A DNA stretch of 27,010 bases. Source: DAIDKA01 sp049792815 (lineage in GTDB: Bacteria; Pseudomonadota; Gammaproteobacteria; Steroidobacterales; Steroidobacteraceae). How positions within the stretch are numbered: the stretch's first letter is position 1; the number at the start of each line of letters is the position of its first letter. This document shows positions 13,758-21,283 of the stretch, piece by piece. The stretch is taken from positions 1 through 27,010 of the forward strand of contig JBARBG010000150.1 of NCBI GenBank assembly GCA_049792815.1. Reading direction: 5' to 3'. The translations under genes and the position numbers were made by a program. Below the pieces are notes generated by a model, which was not told where the DNA came from, did no database searches, and saw only the letters and a list, made by a program, of their open reading frames with translations.

Positions 13758-15140
13758 ATGCCGCAACCGAGCAACAATCCCGACGCTGCCGCCAACCTGC
13801 CCTGGCGCGAACGCGACCTGGCGCACGTGTGGCACCCCTGCACGCAGATGAAGGATCACGATGCGCTGCTGCCGATGATCCCCATCGCGAGCGGCAGTGG
13901 CGTGTGGCTGACCGACTTTGCCGGCCAGCGTTACCTCGATGCCATCAGTTCCTGGTGGGTGAACCTGTTCGGTCATGCCAATCCGCGCATCAGCGCGGCC
14001 GTGCGCGCGCAGCTTGACACCCTGGAGCACGTCATCCTGGCCGGCTTTACCCATGAGCCGGTGATCAGGCTGAGCGAGGCGCTGACCGCGCTGGCGCCGG
14101 CAGGACTCAGCCGCTGCTTCTACGCCGACAACGGCTCCTCGGCGGTGGAAGTGGCCGTGAAAATGAGCTTCCACTACTGGCGCAACGTCGGTCACAGCGC
14201 GAAGCGGCGCTTCGTCACCCTTTCAGGCAGCTATCACGGGGAGACACTCGGTGCGCTCGCGGTGGGCAATGTCGCGCTGTACAAGGACGTATACCGGCCG
14301 CTGCTGATGGACGTGATCACGGTGCCATCGCCCGACGCCTTCGAGCGCGAGCCTGGTGTCAGTGCGGCGGACTGGGCGCGGCGTCAGTTCGCGCACCTGG
14401 AGCGGGCACTGGCCGAGCAGCACCAAGAGATCGCCGCGGTGATCGTCGAACCGCTGGTGCAGTGCGCGGCCGGCATGCGCATGTACGACCCGGTGTACCT
14501 TGAGCTGCTGCGCGCGGCCTGCGACCGGCACCAGGTGCACCTCATTGCCGATGAAATCGCAGTGGGATTCGGTCGCACCGGCACGCTGTTCGCCTGCGAG
14601 CAGGCCGGCATCCGCCCCGATTTCATGTGCCTGTCGAAGGGGCTGACCGGCGGCTACCTGCCTCTGTCCGTGGTCCTGACCACGCCCGACATCTACGCGG
14701 CCTTCTACGATGAGTACGAGAAGCTCAATGCCTTTCTGCACTCACACAGTTATACCGGCAATGCCCTGGCCTGCGCCGCGGCGCTGGCAACTCTGGACAT
14801 CTTCCGGCAGGACCCGGTGCTGGCGCGCAATCGCACGCTCGCGCAGCAGTTCACGCACGCCACGGCGCCGCTCACCGAGCATCCGCACGTAGCCGAGGTG
14901 CGCCAGCGGGGCATGATCACGGCCTTCGAGATGGTGCGCGACAAGCGCCGCCGCGAACCCTATCCGTGGCAGGAACGCCGCGGCCTCACCGTGTACCGGC
15001 ATGCCCTCTCGCGCGGGGTGCTGCTGCGGCCGATCGGCAATGTCGTGTACTTCATGCCCCCCTACGTCATCGAGCCTGAGCACATCGACCTGATGGTGGA
15101 AGTCGCGCGTGAGGGGCTGGAGCTCGCCACATGCGACTGA
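13758..15140 (+). CDS. bioA: Adenosylmethionine-8-amino-7-oxononanoate aminotransferase
   Basis: PLP enzyme of biotin synthesis that makes 7,8-diaminopelargonate using S-adenosylmethionine as amino donor. It has 460 residues. Landmarks are VWHPCTQM (near 24-31), SSWWVNLFGH, GSSAVEVAVKM, SYHGETLGA, the PLP aspartate D265 in DEIAVGFGRTG, the Schiff-base lysine K294 in CLSKGLTGG and the C-terminal VYFMPPYVI. E. coli has tyrosine where this protein has C28 in WHPC; I recall WHPC in other proteobacterial BioA proteins. The other bio genes are not in the window. No strong ribosome-binding site precedes ATG 13758. Its end overlaps rsmE by 10 bases. pdxH, which supplies PLP, is 3 kb away. Confidence 0.95.
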   Translation: MPQPSNNPDAAANLPWRERDLAHVWHPCTQMKDHDALLPMIPIASGSGVWLTDFAGQRYLDAISSWWVNLFGHANPRISAAVRAQLDTLEHVILAGFTHEPVIRLSEALTALAPAGLSRCFYADNGSSAVEVAVKMSFHYWRNVGHSAKRRFVTLSGSYHGETLGALAVGNVALYKDVYRPLLMDVITVPSPDAFEREPGVSAADWARRQFAHLERALAEQHQEIAAVIVEPLVQCAAGMRMYDPVYLELLRAACDRHQVHLIADEIAVGFGRTGTLFACEQAGIRPDFMCLSKGLTGGYLPLSVVLTTPDIYAAFYDEYEKLNAFLHSHSYTGNALACAAALATLDIFRQDPVLARNRTLAQQFTHATAPLTEHPHVAEVRQRGMITAFEMVRDKRRREPYPWQERRGLTVYRHALSRGVLLRPIGNVVYFMPPYVIEPEHIDLMVEVAREGLELATCD

Positions 15141-15859
15141 ACCGCGTGCATGTCGACGTGCCGTTGGGCGGGCGGGTCGAATTGGATCTGCAGGGCGCCG
15201 CGGCCAATCATGTCGCCCGGGTGCTGCGGCTGCGTGCGGGGGATCCGTTGATCCTGTTCGATGACGCCGGCGGTGAACATATGGCGACCGTGGTTTCGCT
15301 GTCGCGCCACATGGTGAAGGTCAGCGTCGGCGAGTACCTGACCACCGACCGCGAATCCCCACTGCAGGTGACTCTGGCGCAGGGCATCTCGCGCGGCGAA
15401 CGCATGGACGTGGTGGTGCAGAAGGCCACGGAGCTGGGCGTACGACGCATCGTACCGTTGCTTGCCGCGCGCACCGTGGTGCGTCTTAATGAGTCGCAGG
15501 CCGCCAATCGCGTGCGCCACTGGCGCGCCATCGCCGTGGCCGCGTGTGAACAGTGCGGCCGCAACCGCCTGCCCGAAGTGACTGCGCCGATGACGCTGCA
15601 GCAGTTCCTGGTCTCACAACTGCCCGAAGGACTGCGCCTGATGCTGCGGCCCGATGGCGCACTGAAGGTGCGGGACCTGACGGCGAGCCCCGCGGTGACG
15701 CTGCTCATCGGACCCGAGGGAGGTCTGTCCGACGCCGAACAGAGCGCGGCGCTCGCGGCGCAGTTCCGGGGGCTCTCGCTCGGACCGCGCATCCTGCGCA
15801 CCGAGACGGCGGCGCTGGCTGCGCTCGCGGTCATTCAGCAGCGGCTCGGGGACCTGTAG
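15131..15859 (+). CDS. rsmE: 16S rRNA (uracil(1498)-N(3))-methyltransferase
   Basis: SPOUT-class enzyme that methylates U1498 of 16S rRNA with S-adenosylmethionine. In the 242-residue product, an N-terminal PUA-like domain contains NHVARVLRLRAGD, then QGISRGERMDVVVQKATELG. The knot region LLIGPEGGLSDAE and LGPRILRTETAALAAL forms the cofactor site. The ATG lies inside the end of bioA (10-base overlap), so translation is probably coupled. The TraB/GumN-like gene follows after 4 bases. Confidence 0.96.
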   Translation: MRLNRVHVDVPLGGRVELDLQGAAANHVARVLRLRAGDPLILFDDAGGEHMATVVSLSRHMVKVSVGEYLTTDRESPLQVTLAQGISRGERMDVVVQKATELGVRRIVPLLAARTVVRLNESQAANRVRHWRAIAVAACEQCGRNRLPEVTAPMTLQQFLVSQLPEGLRLMLRPDGALKVRDLTASPAVTLLIGPEGGLSDAEQSAALAAQFRGLSLGPRILRTETAALAALAVIQQRLGDL

Positions 15860-15863
15860 GTCA

Positions 15864-16811
15864 ATGCGCATTCCGCAGCCGGCGGTACTTGTGATGGTGG
15901 GCCTCATCGCATCTGCGACCGCCGCGGGGGCGGCCGTGGAAGCGATCCAGGAGGTACTCGTCACCGGCGAACACCCGGGTCCGGCACTGTGGAAAGTCAC
16001 GTCAGGACAACATTTACTGTGGATTTTGGCCGAGCCGCCAACGCCGCTGCCAATGAAGTTCGTCTGGCGATCGAAGCGGGTCGCGGCGGCGATTGCCACG
16101 GCGCAGGAGCTGATTCTGGATGGCGGCATCACCTTTGATTCGAGCAGACTTGGTAAGCCGCTGACAATTTTCGCATATCACGACATGCGAACGCTCCCTG
16201 CGGGGCAATCATTGGCCGACGTGGTTCCCGAGAATTTGTACCGCCGATTCAGGGTATTGAAGGACACGTTCGCCGCAAATGACGCTCAAATAGAGCGCCT
16301 GCGTCCCTGGGCTGCCGGGATCGAACTGCGCAAACACGTGATGAAGTCCCTGAGTCTCACCAACACTTCCGTGTCGGGCACCGTGCTGGCGCATGCCTGG
16401 AGAGCGAAGGTGATCAGCTTGTTCATTTACGCGGATTACGCGGAGTTTGAGAGGAATAGCAAGAGTAACCGCACGATGTCCTGCTTGGAGGATATCGTCT
16501 CGGAGCTCGAGACGGATCGTAATGACCTGCAGAGGCTTGCGAATGCCTGGTCCGTCGGTGACATTGAGGCATTGCGGGAGCTCGTTCTGCGGCAGAAACC
16601 GGATCAGTGCCAGCCAGATATGTTCGACAACGACCAGCGCGCGAAGGAGGCGAGCGCCCGACACACCGAGCAATGGCTGGCCGCTGTCGACCTCGCTCTG
16701 CAGACCTACCAGACAGCGTTTGCGATCGTTCCAACGGACAGGCTCTTCGCACCGGATGGTTGGCTAACCGCGCTACGCGCGCGTGGCTACGAGGTGCAAG
16801 AGCCTCAGTAA
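15864..16811 (+). CDS. TraB/GumN family protein, exported
   Basis: A 315-residue protein with an N-terminal signal peptide (about 1-23, hydrophobic VLVMVGLIASATAAGAA) and no further membrane span. The stretch VLVTGEHPGPALWKVTSG, then LLWILAEPPTPLP and the ending LFAPDGWLTALRARGYEV, resembles TraB/GumN-like proteins of Xanthomonadales-type bacteria as I recall them. The Gly-x-x-His type motif expected for TIKI/TraB proteases is not clear after LWIL, so activity is doubtful. It starts 4 bases after rsmE and is probably transcribed with bioA and rsmE. From about 16.0 kb the DNA is visibly more A+T-rich than upstream. A weak terminator lies 65 bases beyond its stop. Confidence 0.8.
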   Translation: MRIPQPAVLVMVGLIASATAAGAAVEAIQEVLVTGEHPGPALWKVTSGQHLLWILAEPPTPLPMKFVWRSKRVAAAIATAQELILDGGITFDSSRLGKPLTIFAYHDMRTLPAGQSLADVVPENLYRRFRVLKDTFAANDAQIERLRPWAAGIELRKHVMKSLSLTNTSVSGTVLAHAWRAKVISLFIYADYAEFERNSKSNRTMSCLEDIVSELETDRNDLQRLANAWSVGDIEALRELVLRQKPDQCQPDMFDNDQRAKEASARHTEQWLAAVDLALQTYQTAFAIVPTDRLFAPDGWLTALRARGYEVQEPQ

Positions 16812-16875
16812 AGGCGCCAGTCCCCTGACTGCCTGCATTGCCTGAGACGCCGGTTCTGCACCCATTCCTGCCCCC

Positions 16876-16892
16876 GCCGAGTGTCGGCTTTT
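16876..16892 (+). terminator. Weak intrinsic terminator after the TraB/GumN-like gene
   Basis: GCCGA and TCGGC form a 5-bp stem around a GTG loop, followed by TTTT. It would end the bioA-rsmE-traB transcript. The stem and T-run are both short, so this is tentative. Confidence 0.4.
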
Positions 16893-17021
16893 GGGAGTCA
16901 GAAACCTGCAATAGGGAGCCCCTAGAACAGCTTTCTGGAGGGGTCGCTACCATGTGATCCCTCTCGAATGCGGACTTCTTCGCAGACGGCACTGATCAAT
17001 CGGCGCCAATATGAAGAAGAA

Positions 17022-17648
17022 TTACTGCGGGTGGCGCTTCTTGTATTCGGGCAGATCCTTAAACAGCTCTCCCTCTGATGGGCCTTCGCGAATACATGCG
17101 GCCCGAGTCGGCTGCAGGTGCTTGAACACCTCAGGAGTTCCGAGCTGCGGCGCTTCCGAGACCATGTAGCACCGTGCATTTATCCACACGACAGTATCAC
17201 CGTACATATCGCGGTACGATTCTCCGGCTGTATGGGAAGGTCGGCTGCGATGCGGTCCGTCAAGGTCCGGACTAGGGCGTGCGCCAAATCTCCGGTACTT
17301 CGGGTTCTGCACTGAGGACCCCGCCACACGCTCTTTCTCAAGGTTCCAATCGATCGCATTACCGGAATCCTCTGTCGGCGCCGACGGCGGGGCAGCCGTG
17401 ACTGCCACCGCAGTTGGTGGTCGAACTGGCGCTTGATGAACCAGCGGCTTCTTCGCTACGGGTACGCGTTCAATGACTCTTGGAGCCGTGAGCGGGAAGA
17501 GAATCATGGACATCGATTCATCCGCGAGTGCCTTGTCGCGGGGCTCAATGAGCTGCCTGTGCGCCAGTATCGGAAATATGCACGCATGACAGCCCGCCAC
17601 CAGGACAAACACCAGAAGGCGCCTGGTCGAGGTTCGCTCCGCTCGCAT
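17022..17648 (-). CDS. Unrecognised membrane-anchored or lipoprotein-like protein
   Basis: Function unknown. From the ATG at 17648 it has 208 residues; a longer frame reaches 17729. After an Arg-rich start comes a hydrophobic segment RRLLVFVLVAGCHACIFPIL (about 9-28). It can be read as a membrane span or as a lipoprotein signal with lipobox LVAGC. A Pro/Val/Ala-rich stretch follows (KKPLVHQAPVRPPTAVAV), then a compact C-terminal part with two cysteines (NARCYMV and RAACIRE) and the ending PEYKKRHPQ. A span followed by a Pro-rich spacer is the layout of TonB-like transducers, but I see no TonB C-terminal domain. It is divergent from the TonB-dependent receptor gene. Base composition is lower in G+C than in core genes. 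No strong ribosome-binding site was found, so the start is uncertain. Confidence 0.6.
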   Translation of the reverse strand: MRAERTSTRRLLVFVLVAGCHACIFPILAHRQLIEPRDKALADESMSMILFPLTAPRVIERVPVAKKPLVHQAPVRPPTAVAVTAAPPSAPTEDSGNAIDWNLEKERVAGSSVQNPKYRRFGARPSPDLDGPHRSRPSHTAGESYRDMYGDTVVWINARCYMVSEAPQLGTPEVFKHLQPTRAACIREGPSEGELFKDLPEYKKRHPQ

Positions 17649-18150
17649 AATCCGAAAGGCCCATTTCTTTTCTGATTCGACAGCGCCCCAATACTTCCGT
17701 TCCCCGCAAGCGCAATCGCCAGACAGCACACCGGTCCACTGGGGCCCTGCTTGGTGTATTTCGCCTTCATCATTTACTGCAAAGTGATTGCTAGCAGATG
17801 GCAGCAGGAAATCGATTCGCTGCGGTTTTTGGCGGGGGAGCGGGACGGCCAGTGATAAATCTTGGCGCCTTGGGACGGAATGTCCGCTTAGCAGCGGTCA
17901 AGTCAGCCCATTGACCGACCGCTCAGGGCAGAAAGCGTTGGATCGGCCTCCGGTTTGCAGTCATTCGGCAAGACCCGCCCGGCAATGCCGGTCCTGACCG
18001 GTAGCGCTCGGATGCGAGCGACCCCACGTATCTGGTGCGGACTGCCGCTATTACGCTTATTCTTGCTCACCCGCAACTCCTTGGCTGAGATTCCCGTTTA
18101 TGACTCGCTCCGGTCGGTCACGAACCGCTTTATCGTGGCGTTCTGAAAGG
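17649..18150. other. About 500-base non-coding gap between divergent genes
   Basis: No convincing coding sequence: the open frames at 17788-17997 (+) and 17955-18146 (+) have no recognisable family and no good starts. The gap holds a cluster of inverted repeats at 17979-18020. I found no clear Fur box, riboswitch or sigma70 promoter by eye. In such a compact window it is the largest gap and probably holds control sites for the receptor gene. Confidence 0.5.
17979..18020. repeat. Three adjacent inverted repeats upstream of the TonB-dependent receptor
   Basis: CCGGC-AAT-GCCGG (17979-17991), CCGGTC-CT-GACCGG (17988-18001) and CGCTCG-GATG-CGAGCG (18005-18020) follow one another. The first two overlap by four bases, so as RNA hairpins they would exclude each other. 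The cluster lies about 130 bases before the receptor ATG. Confidence 0.5.
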
Positions 18151-20127
18151 ATGATCACGCTTGCTTCAGTCCAACTCCGCCGGACTTTTTGCGATGGACT
18201 CATCTTATTTATCTTCTGCATCCTGGCGCCCGTAGCAGTCCACGCCCAGCACGCAACTGATGATCCCGTTGCTTCGGCCGATGACGCATTCGGCCTTACG
18301 ATGGGACTCGAAAGCATCGGGATGTACGGACCGCAGGGCGTGCGCGGCTTCAGCCCGCAGGCGGCGGGAAACGTTCGCATCGACGGGCTCTATTTTGATC
18401 AACAAGGGTCCCTGTCGAACCGGGTCGTCGACGGGTCCACCATTCGTGTCGGTGTAAGTGAGTCGGCTTACCCATTCCCTGCGCCGACAGGAATCGTGGA
18501 CTATTCGCTGCGCAGTGCCGAGGCGGCGACCCCGAGCGCGAGCGTTGTCGTGAGTGCGGGGCCTTTTGACGCCGGCGGCGTCAGTGTGGATGGCATGATT
18601 CCGCTGACCCAGGAATTGCGGCTGCCGATCGGGGTGAACTACCAGCAGGAATCCCAGAGCTTCGTGGGCTCATTTCCCGGCTATACCGCGCGCCATATCA
18701 GCCTTGGCGCGACCCCGCAATGGCAGCCCAATGATCGCATCACCATACGATTGATCGTGGATCATTCGCAGACGACGCGCGCCGATACCATGCCGATCCT
18801 CTTTACCGCCGGGGACTTTGCGCCACCCTATCTCCCGCGGCTTTATCTGGGGCAACGTTGGGCAAAGAGCGACTCTTCAGCTGACAATTATGGTGGGCTG
18901 CTAAAGGCGCGCCTTACTACCCACTGGTCTCTTGCGGCCGGGATATTTCGATCGCTCTACAATAGCCCCGTCAGCTACACGGATCTTTATCTCAATGCAC
19001 AGCCTGATGGTTCCGCTGACCGCTCGATCGTCGCTTATCCTGATCAATCCATATCGTCCACCTCCGGCGAAGTGCGGTTGACCGGCCAGTTCCTCGCAGG
19101 CTCCTGGAGCAATACCTTCTTCCTGATGACGCGCGGCCGCGACACATCAAGCAAATATGGAGGTGAGGATGACAGCGACCTGGGACCGATGTCAGTCGGT
19201 GCGACCACCCAGTTCCCCGAGCCTCAGTTCCGTTTCACGCAGCGGACTCTCGATACCACAAGGCTGTACAGCACTGGAGCGGCCTACAAGCTGGGTTGGA
19301 ACAAACGCATAGATCTGGCGCTGGGCGTGCAACAGGAATTCTACAGGGCTGTCGAAGCAGTTCCGCAATTCCCCATACAGCGGCGTTCAGACGATCCACT
19401 CCGGGCGTACCTCTCCGGAGCCGAGTACCTGACGTCCAAACTGACCGCCTACGAAGGCTACACACAAGGACTTGAAGACTCCGGCACAGCACCGGGGACC
19501 GCAGCAAACCCCAACGCAATATTGCCGGCCGCTCGTACCTGGCAAGCCGATGCCGGCGTGCGTTATCTACTCACGTCAATGGTAAAAGTGATTGTGGGCG
19601 TGTTTGAGATCCACAAGCCATATTTCAATTTGGATGAGAATAACGTCGATCGGCAGCTCGGCACGCAGCGCGCCCAGGGAGTCGAAGTGTCGTTGTCCGG
19701 CGAACCGCTCCCGCACCTGCACATAACGGCGGGCGTTCTCCTGGGCAGCGTTACCATTTCTGGCCTTGATCTGGCTGCGCAGGGAATCGGTCGTGACGCC
19801 TTTGCGCAACCCCGTAGCCAAGGTTCAATGACCGCCGACTACTCGATCCCATTCTGGCCCGCGTTCTCGGTGGATGCCACGTTTCAACATTACGGCGCCT
19901 CACCCGCAAGCGTAAACGACGCAGTCATAGGTCCTGCCATCGACACCACATCAGTTGGCGCGCGCTATCGCCTCGCGGTCATGGGTGCACCCGCGACGTT
20001 GCGCGTTTTGGTGCAAAACGTCACCAACAAGTACGTGGAGGAGACTGGCTTTACCCCTGGGTGGTTCGCGGTTCCTCCGCGCAGTATCTTCGCGTATCTG
20101 ACAGTGGACTTAGGTGGTCGTCGCTAG
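18151..20127 (+). CDS. TonB-dependent outer-membrane receptor, variant with reduced plug
   Basis: A 658-residue outer-membrane protein. The ATG at 18151 starts a signal peptide with the hydrophobic core LILFIFCILAPVAVHA, likely cut after AHA. The mature protein begins near the plug-like motif GVRGFSPQAAGNVRIDGLYF (about 60-80). Only about 25 residues precede it, so the usual TonB box and first plug strands appear short or absent. A barrel of alternating aromatic strands follows, ending with LRVLVQNVTNKYVEE and IFAYLTVDL. The motifs YPFPAPTGIVDYSLR and YFDQQG mark a receptor subgroup I recall from Proteobacteria; the ligand is unknown. AAAGG directly abuts the ATG, too close for an ideal ribosome-binding site. 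It converges on yceI with 57 bases between and no clear terminator. Confidence 0.85.
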   Translation: MITLASVQLRRTFCDGLILFIFCILAPVAVHAQHATDDPVASADDAFGLTMGLESIGMYGPQGVRGFSPQAAGNVRIDGLYFDQQGSLSNRVVDGSTIRVGVSESAYPFPAPTGIVDYSLRSAEAATPSASVVVSAGPFDAGGVSVDGMIPLTQELRLPIGVNYQQESQSFVGSFPGYTARHISLGATPQWQPNDRITIRLIVDHSQTTRADTMPILFTAGDFAPPYLPRLYLGQRWAKSDSSADNYGGLLKARLTTHWSLAAGIFRSLYNSPVSYTDLYLNAQPDGSADRSIVAYPDQSISSTSGEVRLTGQFLAGSWSNTFFLMTRGRDTSSKYGGEDDSDLGPMSVGATTQFPEPQFRFTQRTLDTTRLYSTGAAYKLGWNKRIDLALGVQQEFYRAVEAVPQFPIQRRSDDPLRAYLSGAEYLTSKLTAYEGYTQGLEDSGTAPGTAANPNAILPAARTWQADAGVRYLLTSMVKVIVGVFEIHKPYFNLDENNVDRQLGTQRAQGVEVSLSGEPLPHLHITAGVLLGSVTISGLDLAAQGIGRDAFAQPRSQGSMTADYSIPFWPAFSVDATFQHYGASPASVNDAVIGPAIDTTSVGARYRLAVMGAPATLRVLVQNVTNKYVEETGFTPGWFAVPPRSIFAYLTVDLGGRR

Positions 20128-20184
20128 GAAGCTTGGGCCAGGTGGCCGCAGGGGGAGACAGCGCCCGGCGGACGCTTGTGAAGG

Positions 20185-20799
20185 CTACTTCTTCGCCTCA
20201 AACGGGCCGGCGATGCGAAGCCTGACCTCGTCGCCGACTGCCGGTATATCCGTTTTGATGCCGAAGTCGCCCCGCCTGATCGTGCCGGAGACTTCGAAGC
20301 CGATGGTGTACGCCTTGCTGAGTGGATTGACGCTGGCACCGATGAGCTGCGCGCTCAATACGACGGGCCTGGTGACGCCGTGCAAGGTGAGGTTGCCCGT
20401 GACTTTCGCGGAGTTTTGGCCCGTGGCCACCACTGCCGTGGAGACGAAGGTGGCGACCGGGAACATCGTCGCGTCGAACCAATCACGGCCCTTCAGTTCT
20501 TCGGTAAGGATGGGCACCGTTGTGCTGATTGACCCCACGGGGACCGAGACTTCCAGTTTCGAGGCGGCGAGGTTCGCCGGGTCGAGCTGTAAGGTGCCCG
20601 AGGCTCCGGCGAACATGCCGTTAAAATTCGTGAGGCCAAAATGCAGGATGGAGAACACCACCTGAGTGTGGTACGGCTCGATCTGGTACGTGCCCGGCTT
20701 CAGATCTGCAAGCTTGACGGCTTGCGCGAGCGCACCGGCGCCGTGGGCGCTGGCTGCGATGAGTGCCACACAGATTGCGGATTTGAGTGTCGATTTCAT
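20185..20799 (-). CDS. YceI family periplasmic protein
   Basis: A secreted lipocalin-like protein of 204 residues. The family binds polyisoprenoid chains; its role here is unknown. A signal peptide (about 1-26: MKSTLKSAICVALIAASA...ALA) precedes the YceI domain: GTYQIEPYHTQVVFSILHFGLTNF, then WFDATMFPVATFVST, GNLTLHGVTRPV and IRRGDFGI. The ATG at 20799 gives the cleanest signal peptide; ATG 20808 and GTG 20823 are also in frame. The gene starts only 13 bases after the ChpC-like stop codon, so it may be transcribed with the Chp operon, an unusual partner for it. Confidence 0.93.
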   Translation of the reverse strand: MKSTLKSAICVALIAASAHGAGALAQAVKLADLKPGTYQIEPYHTQVVFSILHFGLTNFNGMFAGASGTLQLDPANLAASKLEVSVPVGSISTTVPILTEELKGRDWFDATMFPVATFVSTAVVATGQNSAKVTGNLTLHGVTRPVVLSAQLIGASVNPLSKAYTIGFEVSGTIRRGDFGIKTDIPAVGDEVRLRIAGPFEAKK

Positions 20800-20812
20800 A
20801 AGCACCATGGCC

Positions 20813-21283
20813 TCAGGCCGCACGGGTCTCTTCGGCGATCATCTCTTCGAGGCGCTCGATGTCAGGTACCAGCGGCGCCTCATTGAGCATGCGCACCTGG
20901 CAGATCACCGGCATGCGCTCGGCGAAGACCTTGGAATTATCCGGTCGCACGACATCGGAACTCACCCGCACCAGCTGCGGGAAGCCCTGCGACACCACGC
21001 CGAAGTAGCCGCCTTCGAGCTTGTCGCCCATGCAGTGGAATATCACCACCCGGGTGCGCCCGGCGGCGGCGGGAATGTTCTGGCCGCAGGCGCCTTCAAA
21101 GGACACCAGCGGCACCTGGCGACCATTCCAGGGGATGGTGCCGATGTACCAGGGCGGCGCGCCGGTCATCTCCGCGGGCACCTGGAAGCCGACGACCTCG
21201 GCAATGCAGGCGCGCGGCACGATCAGCCGCGAGTCCACCAGCGGAATCAGCAGGCTGTAGATTTCGTTGACGCGCTCAGCCAT
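20813..21283 (-). CDS. chpC: CheW-domain protein, ChpC-like
   Basis: A 156-residue cytoplasmic adaptor with a single CheW domain (LLIPLVDSRLIVPRACIAEVV, then GTIPWNGRQVPLVSFEGACG, and VVSQGFPQLVRVSSDVVRP). Such proteins couple chemoreceptors to a CheA kinase. The ATG at 21283 lies inside the end of chpA (8-base overlap), so the two are co-translated. In Pseudomonas the CheW-like gene after chpA/chpB is chpC; here no chpB methylesterase lies between, so the symbol rests on position and domain only. Confidence 0.85.
   Translation of the reverse strand: MAERVNEIYSLLIPLVDSRLIVPRACIAEVVGFQVPAEMTGAPPWYIGTIPWNGRQVPLVSFEGACGQNIPAAAGRTRVVIFHCMGDKLEGGYFGVVSQGFPQLVRVSSDVVRPDNSKVFAERMPVICQVRMLNEAPLVPDIERLEEMIAEETRAA

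Noticed and set aside
13344..14195. 283-residue - strand frame spanning ampD and the start of bioA
   Set aside because: It crosses two well-supported genes in the wrong frame and resembles no protein; the ampD frame carries all zinc ligands.
17788..18146. Two small + strand open frames in the gap before the receptor
   Set aside because: No recognisable similarity, no good ribosome-binding site, and they cross the inverted-repeat cluster; coding is not supported.
20128..20184. Bidirectional terminator between the receptor and yceI
   Set aside because: Only short GC stems such as GGCC-AGGT-GGCC are present and no T-run follows on either strand.
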